Shown here: piece after piece, positions 35,011 to 43,374 of the stretch
Layout of the letters: each line of letters begins with the position of its first letter
How positions within the stretch are numbered: position 1 is the stretch's first letter
Source: Clostridium tetanomorphum
GTDB lineage: Bacteria; Bacillota; Clostridia; Clostridiales; Clostridiaceae
Direction of reading: 5' to 3'
Length of the DNA: 64,000 nucleotides
Assembly: GCF_017873215.1 (NCBI RefSeq)
Contig: NZ_JAGGKA010000003.1
Coordinates: 1-64,000, forward strand
Position numbers and translations under genes: made by a program
Notes under the pieces: model-generated
Database searches by the model: none
What the model was told of the DNA's origin: nothing
The model's input: the letters and a program-made list of their open reading frames with translations, nothing else

Positions 35011-36020
35011 ATAGAAAGATTGTATATTCTAGACACAGTATTAATTAGAGAGAAAATAATTACTGCAGCTAAATTTGCAGTAGTATTATCTTGATCAAAT
35101 CTAGGAGATACTTCAGCTATATCAAAACTTATAACTTTATTTGATTTTAATATATATTTTAGAAATTTTAATACTCTTTCAGGGTCTAAACCTAAAGATT
35201 GAGTTGCACTTACTCCAGGAGCAAAAGCAGAAGAAAATACATCAGAACAGATAGTTACATAAATGTTGTCTTTAAGTTTTATGAAATCGTCTAATTGTTC
35301 AAATACATTCCAATTATCTCCATCTATAATATCTTTAGCTAAAATATATTTAGCCCCAAGATTATCAGCAGTCTTAAATAAACCAATTGTATTACTATGT
35401 TTTTGAACTCCGATGCAGAAATAAGAGTAATCTATATCTCTTTCTTTACATATATCAGCTATTTGTCTAAACATTGTTCCAGAACTGCCACCATTTGTAT
35501 AAGGTCTTATATCAAAGTGAGCATCAAAATTTATTATACCTATATTTGGTTTAGAGTTTTTTTCGCTTAAATGTTCTAGTACACCGTTGTAATTTCCAAG
35601 AGCGGTTTCATGTCCACCTCCTAAAACAACAGGAAAAAGATTTAGACTTAAAATTTTTGATACAGCATGAGCTAGTAAGTCTTGGCTTTCTTCTAAAGAT
35701 ATATTTTCACAAAATATATTACCAGCATCAAAAAGTTTAACATCTTCTTTGAAACAACAGGGAAGATTAGCTAATTCTTTTCTTATACTTTCAGGGCCTT
35801 TAGAAGCTCCTATTCTTCCTTTATTACGTCTAATACCTTCATCACAGCAAAAGCCTATAAAAGCAAAGCCGAGCTTCCCTCTAAATGGACTTAAATTTTC
35901 TTCTCTCAAATCAATATTTTTTACCCACTGATGCCACCTAAAAGCGTCAAAATCAATTTCACTATCAATTCTTCCTTGCCAAAAGCTATTATCTGTGGGC
36001 TTATAATTTACGTTGAACAT
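35007..36020 (-). CDS. hutG: Formimidoylglutamase-like ureohydrolase
   Basis: This 337-residue arginase-fold protein is closest in motifs to HutG, which hydrolyses N-formimino-L-glutamate to glutamate and formamide in histidine breakdown. It has GGGHETALGNY (about 133-143), NFDAHFDIRPY (about 168-178) and the HutG-like APGVSAT (about 271). In the third metal motif, arginases have D-x-D, but here the sequence reads CSDV, so the first Asp appears replaced by Cys. Agmatinase is the main alternative. No other hut genes are near. AGGAGG lies 10 bp before the ATG. Confidence 0.82.
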   Translation of the reverse strand: MFNVNYKPTDNSFWQGRIDSEIDFDAFRWHQWVKNIDLREENLSPFRGKLGFAFIGFCCDEGIRRNKGRIGASKGPESIRKELANLPCCFKEDVKLFDAGNIFCENISLEESQDLLAHAVSKILSLNLFPVVLGGGHETALGNYNGVLEHLSEKNSKPNIGIINFDAHFDIRPYTNGGSSGTMFRQIADICKERDIDYSYFCIGVQKHSNTIGLFKTADNLGAKYILAKDIIDGDNWNVFEQLDDFIKLKDNIYVTICSDVFSSAFAPGVSATQSLGLDPERVLKFLKYILKSNKVISFDIAEVSPRFDQDNTTANLAAVIIFSLINTVSRIYNLSI

Positions 36021-36202
36021 CTTTTAACCGCCTCCTATAAATAGGTTTCCTTTTATATATTAATGTTAATCATTTATATTTTACATTTTAGCACAATATA
36101 CAACAAGAATATAGTTTGGCTATCTGAATAAATCAAAAAAAATATAATTATTTTGATAGTTTTTATATAGTTTGTGGCAATAAATTCAAAATTAAAAAAG
36201 TA

Positions 36203-36231
36203 TTGAAAATTTAGAAAAAAGAAGATATAAT
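36203..36231 (+). promoter_or_regulatory. Lipase promoter
   Basis: TTGAAA (36203-36208) and TATAAT (36226-36231) are 17 bp apart, giving a leader of about 100 nt. The rest of the 36021-36336 divergent intergenic stretch is AT-rich and shows no other structure I can support. Confidence 0.65.
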
Positions 36232-36336
36232 TGTATATATTTAGTAATTAAATAAAAATAATGGAAGGGGTTGAAAGAAAAGATGATTTAATAACTTATA
36301 ATATCTATTTAAAGATCAAATTAGGGGGAGATGAAA

Positions 36337-37761
36337 ATGAAAAAAAATTTAACAAAAATAACAACTATTATTTTATTAGCATTTTCTATGATACTAGCAA
36401 ATTTCTCAATGACTGTAAGAGCAGTTGAACCAAAAGTACAAACAGCACAAAGCATAGAAGTAGATTCTGTTAAAGAGGATACAAAAGACACAGTAAATTT
36501 ACCTGAATTAGAAGAGATAAATAATTCAATAGATTTAGGAGAAGAGGAAGTTAAACAAGAAGAAGATGTTGATAAAATAGCTCCATTGAAGTTTCCAGAA
36601 CTTAATACTAATAATATTGTACAAGGAAATAATTATCCTATTGTTTTAGTTCATGGCTTTATGGGGTTTGGAAGAGACGAATTATTAGGATATAAATATT
36701 GGGGTGGAATAGTTGATGTTCAAGAAAAGTTAAATGATTTAGGATATAAAACGTATACAGCAACAGTAGGACCAGTATCTAGTAATTGGGATAGAGCTTG
36801 TGAACTCTATGCTTACATAGTAGGGGGCACAGTAGATTATGGTGAAGCTCATGCGAAAAAATTTGGTCATAATAGATATGGAAGAACTTATTCAGGCTTA
36901 TATAAAGATATAAGTAATGAAAATAAAATACATTTAATAGGACATAGCATGGGTGGACAAACTATACGTACACTTACACAACTGTTAAGTGAAGGCAGCA
37001 AAGAGGAAATGAATTGTGGACAAAAGAATATTTCACCGTTATTTGAAGGAGGAAAACATTGGGTTCATAGTGTTACTACTATATCTACACCTAATGATGG
37101 GACAACCTTGTCAGATTTAATGCCAGCAAAAGATTTAATAACTTCTACATTTGGCGTATTAGGAACAATAACTGGTAAAAATGATTTATTCAGCTCATTC
37201 TATGATTTTAAATTAGATCAATGGGGACTAAAAAAACAACAGGGAGAATCTCAAAGTGACTATATTAGAAGAGTTTTAGAAAGTGATATTTGGAATAAAA
37301 CAAAAGATATATCAACATATGATTTATCAACAAAAGGAGCAAAAGAACTTAATACATGGGTAAAGGCTCAACCTGATGTATATTATTTTTCTTGGACAAC
37401 CCAAGCAACTATAGAATCTATACTTACTGATCATTCTGTAGCACAAATTGGACCAATGAATCCATTATTTTATCTATCAGCAAACCTAATGGGAAGATAT
37501 ACACGTAATGAAAAAGATCTTCCTATTATTGATAAGAAATGGTTTCCAAATGATGGTGTGGTAAATTGCATTAGTCAAAATGGACCTAAATTGGGATCAA
37601 AGGATGTTATTGAACAGTATAATGGCGGAGCTAAAATAGGTCAGTGGAATGTAATGCCTAAAATTATAAATACAGATCATATGGATATAATAGGTACATT
37701 TGGCAATGTTAAAGACTGGTATATTGATTATGTGAACCTTTTAAGTAAATTACCTAAATAA
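36337..37761 (+). CDS. Secreted triacylglycerol lipase
   Basis: The protein is 474 residues from ATG 36337, 6-7 bp after GGGGGAG; the ATG at 36331 touches that site. A signal peptide (residues 6-31) is followed by an acidic Glu/Asp-rich pro-like stretch (to about 80), then the alpha/beta-hydrolase domain with oxyanion motif VLVHGFMGFGRDEL and nucleophile Ser204 in GHSMGG. The C-terminal His is in TDHMDIIG. It resembles the large Staphylococcus/Geobacillus lipase family (I.5/I.6) and should hydrolyse extracellular triglycerides, a trait of lipase-positive clostridia. Confidence 0.92.
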   Translation: MKKNLTKITTIILLAFSMILANFSMTVRAVEPKVQTAQSIEVDSVKEDTKDTVNLPELEEINNSIDLGEEEVKQEEDVDKIAPLKFPELNTNNIVQGNNYPIVLVHGFMGFGRDELLGYKYWGGIVDVQEKLNDLGYKTYTATVGPVSSNWDRACELYAYIVGGTVDYGEAHAKKFGHNRYGRTYSGLYKDISNENKIHLIGHSMGGQTIRTLTQLLSEGSKEEMNCGQKNISPLFEGGKHWVHSVTTISTPNDGTTLSDLMPAKDLITSTFGVLGTITGKNDLFSSFYDFKLDQWGLKKQQGESQSDYIRRVLESDIWNKTKDISTYDLSTKGAKELNTWVKAQPDVYYFSWTTQATIESILTDHSVAQIGPMNPLFYLSANLMGRYTRNEKDLPIIDKKWFPNDGVVNCISQNGPKLGSKDVIEQYNGGAKIGQWNVMPKIINTDHMDIIGTFGNVKDWYIDYVNLLSKLPK

Positions 37762-37782
37762 ATATAAATAAAATATTAGGAG

Positions 37783-37820
37783 AAAACTAGCTTATTATGG
37801 TTATGATAAGCTGGTTTTTT
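37783..37820 (+). terminator. Terminator of lipase gene
   Basis: Arms aaaactagctta (37783-37794) and taagctggtttt (37807-37818) pair with one wobble and run into Ts. Confidence 0.85.
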
Positions 37821-37926
37821 ATATAAGATTATTATCTAATACTGCAATGTCTGCTAATTTACCCACGTCTAAAGTGCCTAATAATTTTTCCTGATATAGA
37901 TTATATTGACCGTCTATTTTCTCTAT
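37819..37926 (-). pseudogene. C-terminal remnant of an amidohydrolase
   Basis: The minus strand has an open frame of 35 codons ending at a stop at 37819-37821 and containing LLGTLDVGKLADIAVLDNN. This is the typical C-terminal Gly-x-Leu-x-x-Gly-Lys-x-Ala-Asp signature of metal-dependent amidohydrolases (YtcJ/imidazolonepropionase-like). A stop at 37927-37929 and AT-rich sequence precede it; the rest of the gene is gone. The lost gene is now replaced by the lipase terminator on one side. Confidence 0.65.
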
Positions 37927-37999
37927 TTAAAAAAATAAGAAATATTAATATATAATTTGGTTAGTATTGATGGCAGTTCGAAGAAGTATAGAGTGAATC

Positions 38000-38031
38000 T
38001 TCATAATTTCTACACATTTTATTATTATAAT
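38000..38031 (+). promoter_or_regulatory. Direct-repeat promoter of NlpC/P60 gene (regulon site 1)
   Basis: TTCATA (38000-38005), N5, TACACA (38011-38016), N9, TATAAT (38026-38031). The second half-site is degenerate, but the spacing is the same as at the other four sites in 38-46 kb. The rest of 37927-38197 shows no gene apart from a doubtful 17-codon frame at 38124-38177. Confidence 0.65.
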
Positions 38032-38197
38032 ACATGACTAAATAAACTAATAAGATTTAAAAGCACTTGTTTAAATCTTATTTTAGGTATCTTTTATATT
38101 AGATATGGAGGTGCATGTAGTTAATGAAGTTTAAGAAAAAATTAAAGTATCATACTACGAAAAAGATAATTTTTTAAATTTGTAAGGAGATAAGGTG

Positions 38198-39301
38198 ATG
38201 AAGAAGAGAGTAAGAGTTTTTATATTAATTTTTACATTAGTGGTGGTAATAAACAAGCCAATATCAGCAGCACCAACATCTGAACAAGTACAAAGGCAAA
38301 GGGAACAGTTGCAAGCAGATAGAAATGAACTTAAAAAAGCACAAGATAAAAGATTTGAAATTGAGCAAAAGATAGAAAATTTGGATAACCAAATTGAAAG
38401 TGTTATAAATCAGATTCAAGAAAATAAGAAACAAATGAATAAGACACAAGAAGAAATTAAAAATGCGGAAAATGAATTAAAGCAAGCAGAAGAAGACATA
38501 AAAGAAGAAAAAGATTTATTTGACAAGAGAATACGTGCAATGTACATAAGTGGTATTGGTGGATACCTAGATATTTTATTTGAATCTAAAGGGTTTAGTG
38601 ACTTTTTTTCCAGAATAGAAAGAATAAAAACTATTATTGAATTGGATAAAAAAATTATAGCAAGTATAACATTGAGACAGGAAGAATTGAATAATAAAAA
38701 AATAAAATTAGCAGAACAAAATGCTAAATTATTAGAACTAAACCATGAAAGCGCTAAAAAAATAAATAACTTAAAATCAAGTAAGGACGAGCAAAATATA
38801 CTTATTGAAGAGGCAAAAAGGCAAGAGAGATTGTATGCTTCAGCAGCATATGAAGGACAAGCTAGATTAAATGAAACTTTAAAACAAATACAATCTATAA
38901 GAAAAGCAACACCAAAATACATACCATCTAGAGGGGCTGTAGCAGCATCTAGTAATGCAGTGGTAGCTTATGCATCTAATTTTTTAGGAACACCATATAA
39001 GTGGGGTGGTACAACACCAGCAGGATTTGATTGTTCAGGATTTACTCAATATGTGTACAGGCACTTTGGCATAAATGTTGGAAGGACTACTTACGATCAA
39101 ATAGAAGATGGTTATACCGTTTCTAGAGATGAACTTCAACCTGGAGATTTAGTATTCTATGGACGAGGTGGAAGCCCAACTCATATGGGCATTTATGTTG
39201 GCAATGGTATGTATATACATTCCCCAAGAACGGGAGATGTTATTAAAATATCACCATATAATAGATCTGACTATATTACAGCAAAAAGAGTCATGAAATA
39301 A
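38198..39301 (+). CDS. Secreted NlpC/P60 hydrolase with coiled coil
   Basis: The protein is 367 residues from ATG 38198, 8 bp after AAGGAG. A signal peptide (to about residue 24) is followed by a long PcsB-like coiled coil (about 28-225) with the block YLDILFESKGFSDFFSRIERI. The C-terminal NlpC/P60 domain (about 245-367) has nucleophile Cys279 (GFDCSGF) and His329 (PTHMG). It should cut peptidoglycan stem peptides. Its coiled coil is paralogous to that of the M23 protein at 45859. It carries the regulon promoter motif. Confidence 0.93.
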   Translation: MKKRVRVFILIFTLVVVINKPISAAPTSEQVQRQREQLQADRNELKKAQDKRFEIEQKIENLDNQIESVINQIQENKKQMNKTQEEIKNAENELKQAEEDIKEEKDLFDKRIRAMYISGIGGYLDILFESKGFSDFFSRIERIKTIIELDKKIIASITLRQEELNNKKIKLAEQNAKLLELNHESAKKINNLKSSKDEQNILIEEAKRQERLYASAAYEGQARLNETLKQIQSIRKATPKYIPSRGAVAASSNAVVAYASNFLGTPYKWGGTTPAGFDCSGFTQYVYRHFGINVGRTTYDQIEDGYTVSRDELQPGDLVFYGRGGSPTHMGIYVGNGMYIHSPRTGDVIKISPYNRSDYITAKRVMK

Positions 39302-39330
39302 AGAGGCAGTTTAACTGTCTCTTTATTTTT
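39299..39330 (+). terminator. Terminator after NlpC/P60 gene
   Basis: Stem taaagaggcagtt / aactgtctcttta (39299-39311 and 39313-39325), which includes the stop codon, with T run following. Confidence 0.85.
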
Positions 39331-39340
39331 ACCACAAGTC

Positions 39341-39372
39341 TTCATAGTATCTTCAAATAAAATTATTATAAT
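39341..39372 (+). promoter_or_regulatory. Direct-repeat promoter of sensor kinase (regulon site 2)
   Basis: TTCATA (39341-39346), N5, TTCAAA (39352-39357), N9, TATAAT (39367-39372). The repeats occupy the -35 position; no TTGACA-like element is seen. Confidence 0.75.
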
Positions 39373-39423
39373 ACTTTACAGCAAAGTATAATATAAAAAC
39401 TATAAGCTTGGTGGTGATAATTA

Positions 39424-40797
39424 ATGCAGACCATTAGGAAAAGATTAAGTGTTTTATTTATGATATGTTCAATAACTGCACTATTATTAATTACTATTTT
39501 TGTGAATGTAACTATAAATAATAAATTTAATCAATATATGATGGATATACAAAACAGGAAGTATGAAAGGATTGTAACTTATTTTCAACAAATTTATAAA
39601 AGAGATGGAAGATGGACAGACAATTCAGGTATTGAGTTAATGCATGAAGCCTACATGGGAAATTATTGCTTAACCTTAATTAATACAGATGAACAATCTA
39701 TATGGGGAATGAATCCAAAGGATATTCAAAGTAAATTAAATCTAAGTAAAATGTTGGTAAAAGACAGAGGAGTTTATAATTCTAAAAGGTTTGAAATAAA
39801 AGTTGATAATAAAGTAGTGGGATATGTAGAGATAGGTCAGTATTCTTCAGTGCTTCTATCTGAGGATGATATTAACTTTAAGACAACTATAAATAAAAGC
39901 ATCATTGCTAGTGGAGTTCTAACACTTATTATTATAGTTGTTATAAGTCTTTATTTTTCTAAACAGTTTTCTATTCCAATTAGAGAGGTGGAGGCCATGT
40001 CAGTTAATCTATCTAAAGGTAATTTTAATACGAAATCCAATATTAAAAGTAATATTGAAGAGTTAGAAAATTTAAGAAAAAGTGTTAATATACTAGCAGA
40101 AAAATTAAAATATCAGGATACTCTTAGAAAAAGATTAGTCTCTGATATATCTCATGAAATAAGAACACCACTAAATATACTTCAAAATAATTTGGAAGCT
40201 ATGATAGATGGAGTATTTCCTGTTACAAATGATACACTTAATTATCTTAATGAAGAGGTAGTTAGATTTGGAGGATTATTGAATAATTTAAATGTATTAA
40301 AGGAATTTGAATCTGAAAGTATAAGAATTAATTTTGAAAAGGTGTTTTTAAATGAGTTAATTGAAGATGTATGTAAAGATTTTTATATAGCCGCAGAAAA
40401 TAAAGGTATTAAATTGAATTATATTATGGAGAATAATAAGGAATTGTGTATAGCTGGAGATAAGGATAAACTAAAACAAATATTTATAAATTTAATATCT
40501 AATGCTATTAAATTTACTGAAGAAGATGGTGAGATATCAGTTAATTTATACAGTAACCATAAAAACATTATCATAGATATTAAGGATAATGGTATTGGAA
40601 TTAAAAAAGAAGATTTGCCATTTATATTTGAACGCCTCTATAGAGGAGATAAAAGTAGACATCAAATTGAAGGTAGTGGGATAGGTTTAACTATTGTTAA
40701 AAATATATTACAACTTCATTTAGCTAGTATAGATGTTGAAAGTGAAGAAGGAAAAGGATCAAAATTTACTGTATATTTCAATAAATATACCTATTGA
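39424..40797 (+). CDS. Orphan sensor histidine kinase
   Basis: The 457-residue membrane kinase has two transmembrane helices (about 9-31 and 162-182) around an extracellular domain of about 130 residues. HAMP follows, then HisKA with phosphoacceptor His244 (SHEIRTPLN) and a HATPase_c domain with NAIKFT, DNGIGI and GSGIGLTIV boxes. It senses an outside signal and would phosphorylate an OmpR-type regulator, but no response regulator gene is next to it. Its promoter has the same direct repeats as neighbouring genes, so it is probably autoregulated. A weak GGTGGTGAT ribosome site precedes the ATG. Confidence 0.92.
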   Translation: MQTIRKRLSVLFMICSITALLLITIFVNVTINNKFNQYMMDIQNRKYERIVTYFQQIYKRDGRWTDNSGIELMHEAYMGNYCLTLINTDEQSIWGMNPKDIQSKLNLSKMLVKDRGVYNSKRFEIKVDNKVVGYVEIGQYSSVLLSEDDINFKTTINKSIIASGVLTLIIIVVISLYFSKQFSIPIREVEAMSVNLSKGNFNTKSNIKSNIEELENLRKSVNILAEKLKYQDTLRKRLVSDISHEIRTPLNILQNNLEAMIDGVFPVTNDTLNYLNEEVVRFGGLLNNLNVLKEFESESIRINFEKVFLNELIEDVCKDFYIAAENKGIKLNYIMENNKELCIAGDKDKLKQIFINLISNAIKFTEEDGEISVNLYSNHKNIIIDIKDNGIGIKKEDLPFIFERLYRGDKSRHQIEGSGIGLTIVKNILQLHLASIDVESEEGKGSKFTVYFNKYTY

Positions 40798-40844
40798 TTA
40801 TTGTTGTATATTAAAAAAGGAAATACTAGTTGCGATAAAACATT

Positions 40845-40885
40845 AAAATAATCCTAGTTATACTATAAAAAACTAGGATTATTAT
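40845..40885. terminator. Convergent terminator, kinase / SafE fusion
   Basis: Arms aataatcctagtt (40847-40859) and aactaggattatt (40871-40883) are perfect complements. Confidence 0.88.
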
Positions 40886-40937
40886 TTATTATATAAAGTT
40901 TATTATGCAATTTTATTTTAAGATTATATCATGCTAA

Positions 40938-42767
40938 TTATTGTTGACGGAGATATTTATTTCTAATTTCCTCTAAATCAGTACCATTGAAGTTGTCAAC
41001 AACTTCAATTATTCCAAGTACAGTATTATCTTTAACAACTGCATAGGCACCAACTTTTTTAGGATTAAGTTCTACTTCGTTTAAACCTTTTTTGCCAGTA
41101 AATGAAGAAACCTCATCTCCTGTATTTGCATTTACAATAACATATTGGCCTTCAGCATTATCAAATGCTTTTAAATCAAAGGTTAATTTTGTTTTCAAAC
41201 TGTTGCTTGTTACAATAATTAATGGTTGAAGTTCATAGCCATCTCCTTTGAATTTAGCACTTTGATAATTTTCAGCAGCTAGTGATTTGTTTACTAGCAT
41301 ATTTGTAGGAACTTTTGTTAAATCATTTCCGTATATGCTAGGTTTATTAGAAGCTGTTGAGTCAGAACCATCATCGGCTACAGGACCAGCACAACAGCTT
41401 GGACCTGTACTTGCTGGTGGTATAGATGGATCAGATTTTGAGGTATCTACTGAATCAAGATTATCTGTAACTTTTATTACTCCTCTAATCATTCCCATCC
41501 AACAGCTAAAATTTATATCTTCATCTCCAGGAGTAAATTCAATAACATTTTCTCCTTTCTTTAATCTTTGTTCTTTATTTAAGGATTGTATTATAATGCT
41601 GTTATTGCAAGAATTAAGTTGATCTCCGTTGATTATCCATTTAACAGGTAGTCCTTTCTGAACATAAAAAGCATTAGGAGTATAGCCATTATTATTAGCT
41701 GACATATTTATTATTTGAACTCCATCTTTAATAGTGGCTTTGGTAATATTTGTATTGGAGGTGCTGCCACCACCTAACAAGTTCTTTGAACTACTAACAA
41801 GTGCTGTCATTGGATTGATGTTTATACCAGCTAATACAAGACCTCTATTTCCCATAATAATACCAAGAACTATAATAAGAACTCCACTAAATTTAAGAAT
41901 TTTTTTAGTATATCCTTTACTAAGAAGTCCTGATAATGCACCAAAGGTTAACATAAGAGGTACTGTTCCTATAGAGAACATAAACATTGACAAAGCACCC
42001 TTTATAGCACTTCCGGTCCCAAGAGCAAAAAGTTGCATAGTTTGGAGAGGACCACAAGGCATAAGACCATTTAAAAGTCCAACTATAAAAGGGGAGCCAG
42101 ATTTATTTTTAACTTTGCATACAGCATGAGGAAGTTTTATATTAAACTTTCTAAAAGTGCTAAATCCAGCCATATTAAAGCCCATTATAATCATAAATAC
42201 ACCGGCAAACACTTGCATTGCTGCTTTTGCAGTAATTGAAAGTGAAACTATGGAACCAAGGGCACCTACTATTCCACCTAGAATGGTATAAGATACTACT
42301 CTTCCTAAATTGTATAATATTGCAGGCAGTATAGCTTCAGTTTTATTATTACTTTGTTTTGATAAACTTTGGGATAACATTATTCCTCCACACATACCCA
42401 CACAGTGGAGTGAGGTAAGAATACCTACTACAAAAAGAACAGCATAAGAAGCATTAGTAAGCTTTGATTCCATGTCAAAACCGCTAGTTTTTAAACCAAG
42501 CAAAACTACTGCGGCTACTATCATAAGAATTCCCATAAATTTATAGTCATTAGAGCGTTCTGTACTATAGCCAGCAGATTTTATGGATGCTTTAATTTTA
42601 TTTACATTACATAACGTATCCTCATATTCCACTTCAACAAACTGGCCACTATAATTTGCTTTAGCATTTATAACTCCTTCTAGTTTTTTGATGGCTCTTT
42701 CAACCTGTTTTTCACATGAGATACAGGTCATTTCATATACCTTAATTTTTTCTTTTCTAGTGCTCAT
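40938..42767 (-). CDS. HMA-SafE(DsbD-like)-cupredoxin copper protein
   Basis: This 609-residue fusion has an N-terminal heavy-metal-associated domain with MTCISCEKQV (residues 13-22). A polytopic SafE/UreH_2 (DsbD-like) membrane domain follows (about 75-310), with two Cys pairs or singles at HCVGMCGG and NGLMPCGPLQTMQ. Next comes a cupredoxin-like domain (about 345-435) with the ligand region FSCWMGMIRG, then a Cys/Pro-rich linker (SCCAG) and a C-terminal beta domain of unknown family. Together these suggest copper transfer or export across the membrane. AGGAGG precedes the ATG. It is divergent from the Met-rich gene, and both promoters carry the same direct repeats. Confidence 0.85.
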   Translation of the reverse strand: MSTRKEKIKVYEMTCISCEKQVERAIKKLEGVINAKANYSGQFVEVEYEDTLCNVNKIKASIKSAGYSTERSNDYKFMGILMIVAAVVLLGLKTSGFDMESKLTNASYAVLFVVGILTSLHCVGMCGGIMLSQSLSKQSNNKTEAILPAILYNLGRVVSYTILGGIVGALGSIVSLSITAKAAMQVFAGVFMIIMGFNMAGFSTFRKFNIKLPHAVCKVKNKSGSPFIVGLLNGLMPCGPLQTMQLFALGTGSAIKGALSMFMFSIGTVPLMLTFGALSGLLSKGYTKKILKFSGVLIIVLGIIMGNRGLVLAGININPMTALVSSSKNLLGGGSTSNTNITKATIKDGVQIINMSANNNGYTPNAFYVQKGLPVKWIINGDQLNSCNNSIIIQSLNKEQRLKKGENVIEFTPGDEDINFSCWMGMIRGVIKVTDNLDSVDTSKSDPSIPPASTGPSCCAGPVADDGSDSTASNKPSIYGNDLTKVPTNMLVNKSLAAENYQSAKFKGDGYELQPLIIVTSNSLKTKLTFDLKAFDNAEGQYVIVNANTGDEVSSFTGKKGLNEVELNPKKVGAYAVVKDNTVLGIIEVVDNFNGTDLEEIRNKYLRQQ

Positions 42768-42817
42768 AAAATTCCTCCTATTAAATGCTGTTATTTCATA
42801 TTAGATAATAATTACCT

Positions 42818-42849
42818 ATTATAGCGTTGATATATGAAGATTATATGAA
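42818..42849 (-). promoter_or_regulatory. Direct-repeat promoter of SafE fusion (regulon site 3)
   Basis: On the minus strand TTCATA (42844-42849), N5, TTCATA (42833-42838), N9, TATAAT (42818-42823). Both half-sites are perfect. Confidence 0.82.
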
Positions 42850-42890
42850 GATTTAAAGAAAGGAGAGTAGCTTTTAATTTAATGTTCTCT

Positions 42891-42922
42891 TTCATAATTT
42901 CTTCATAATTCTTATATACAAT
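42891..42922 (+). promoter_or_regulatory. Direct-repeat promoter of Met-rich gene (regulon site 4)
   Basis: TTCATA (42891-42896), N5, TTCATA (42902-42907), N9, TACAAT (42917-42922). It lies back to back with site 3 in one divergent region. Confidence 0.82.
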
Positions 42923-42964
42923 ACACATATAGAAACAAATTAAAATAAAAAGGAGAGATTTTAA

Positions 42965-43309
42965 ATGAAGAAGATATTTATAATAATGATAATATCTATA
43001 TTCACTATAGGGACTGCAACTTTTGCATATACAAAAGAAAATAATAAATTAAATAATTTTAGCTTTGAAAGAGGTATAAAATATCAGGATAATATAACTA
43101 ACAATGACGCTTATAATAAAATGATAGATTTAATGGAAAATAGAGATTATGATACTATGATGGACTTTATGAATAATATTACAGATGAACAATATAGAGA
43201 AATGATAGATATGATGAAAAACAGAGGATATGAAGGCATGAGTAAAATGATGGATTCTATAGATAGGCAGGAAATGGTCAATATGCACAATTATATGATG
43301 GGAAGATAA
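42965..43309 (+). CDS. Small secreted methionine-rich protein
   Basis: The 114-residue protein has a signal peptide (residues 3-21, ending FAYTK), then a helical part with about 17 Met residues in repeats such as MMDFMNN, IDMMKNRGYEGM and HNYMMGR. Met-rich secreted peptides commonly bind Cu(I), and its divergent neighbour looks like a copper-handling membrane protein, so a periplasm-like metal sponge is plausible. No family was recognised. AAAGGAGAG precedes the ATG. Confidence 0.72.
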   Translation: MKKIFIIMIISIFTIGTATFAYTKENNKLNNFSFERGIKYQDNITNNDAYNKMIDLMENRDYDTMMDFMNNITDEQYREMIDMMKNRGYEGMSKMMDSIDRQEMVNMHNYMMGR

Positions 43310-43374
43310 TTTACAATAAAGTAACTTTTGTTGATTAATTATTATAGAAGTTTAATTAATTTATGGAGGTAAGA

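Noticed and set aside
36261-36460. Frame from ATG 36261 overlapping the lipase start
   Set aside because: It runs out of frame through the lipase signal peptide and has no independent support.
38124-38177. 17-codon frame (MKFKKKLKYHTTKKIIF) before the NlpC gene
   Set aside because: Too short to judge, its ribosome binding site is too far, and it shows no conservation evidence here.
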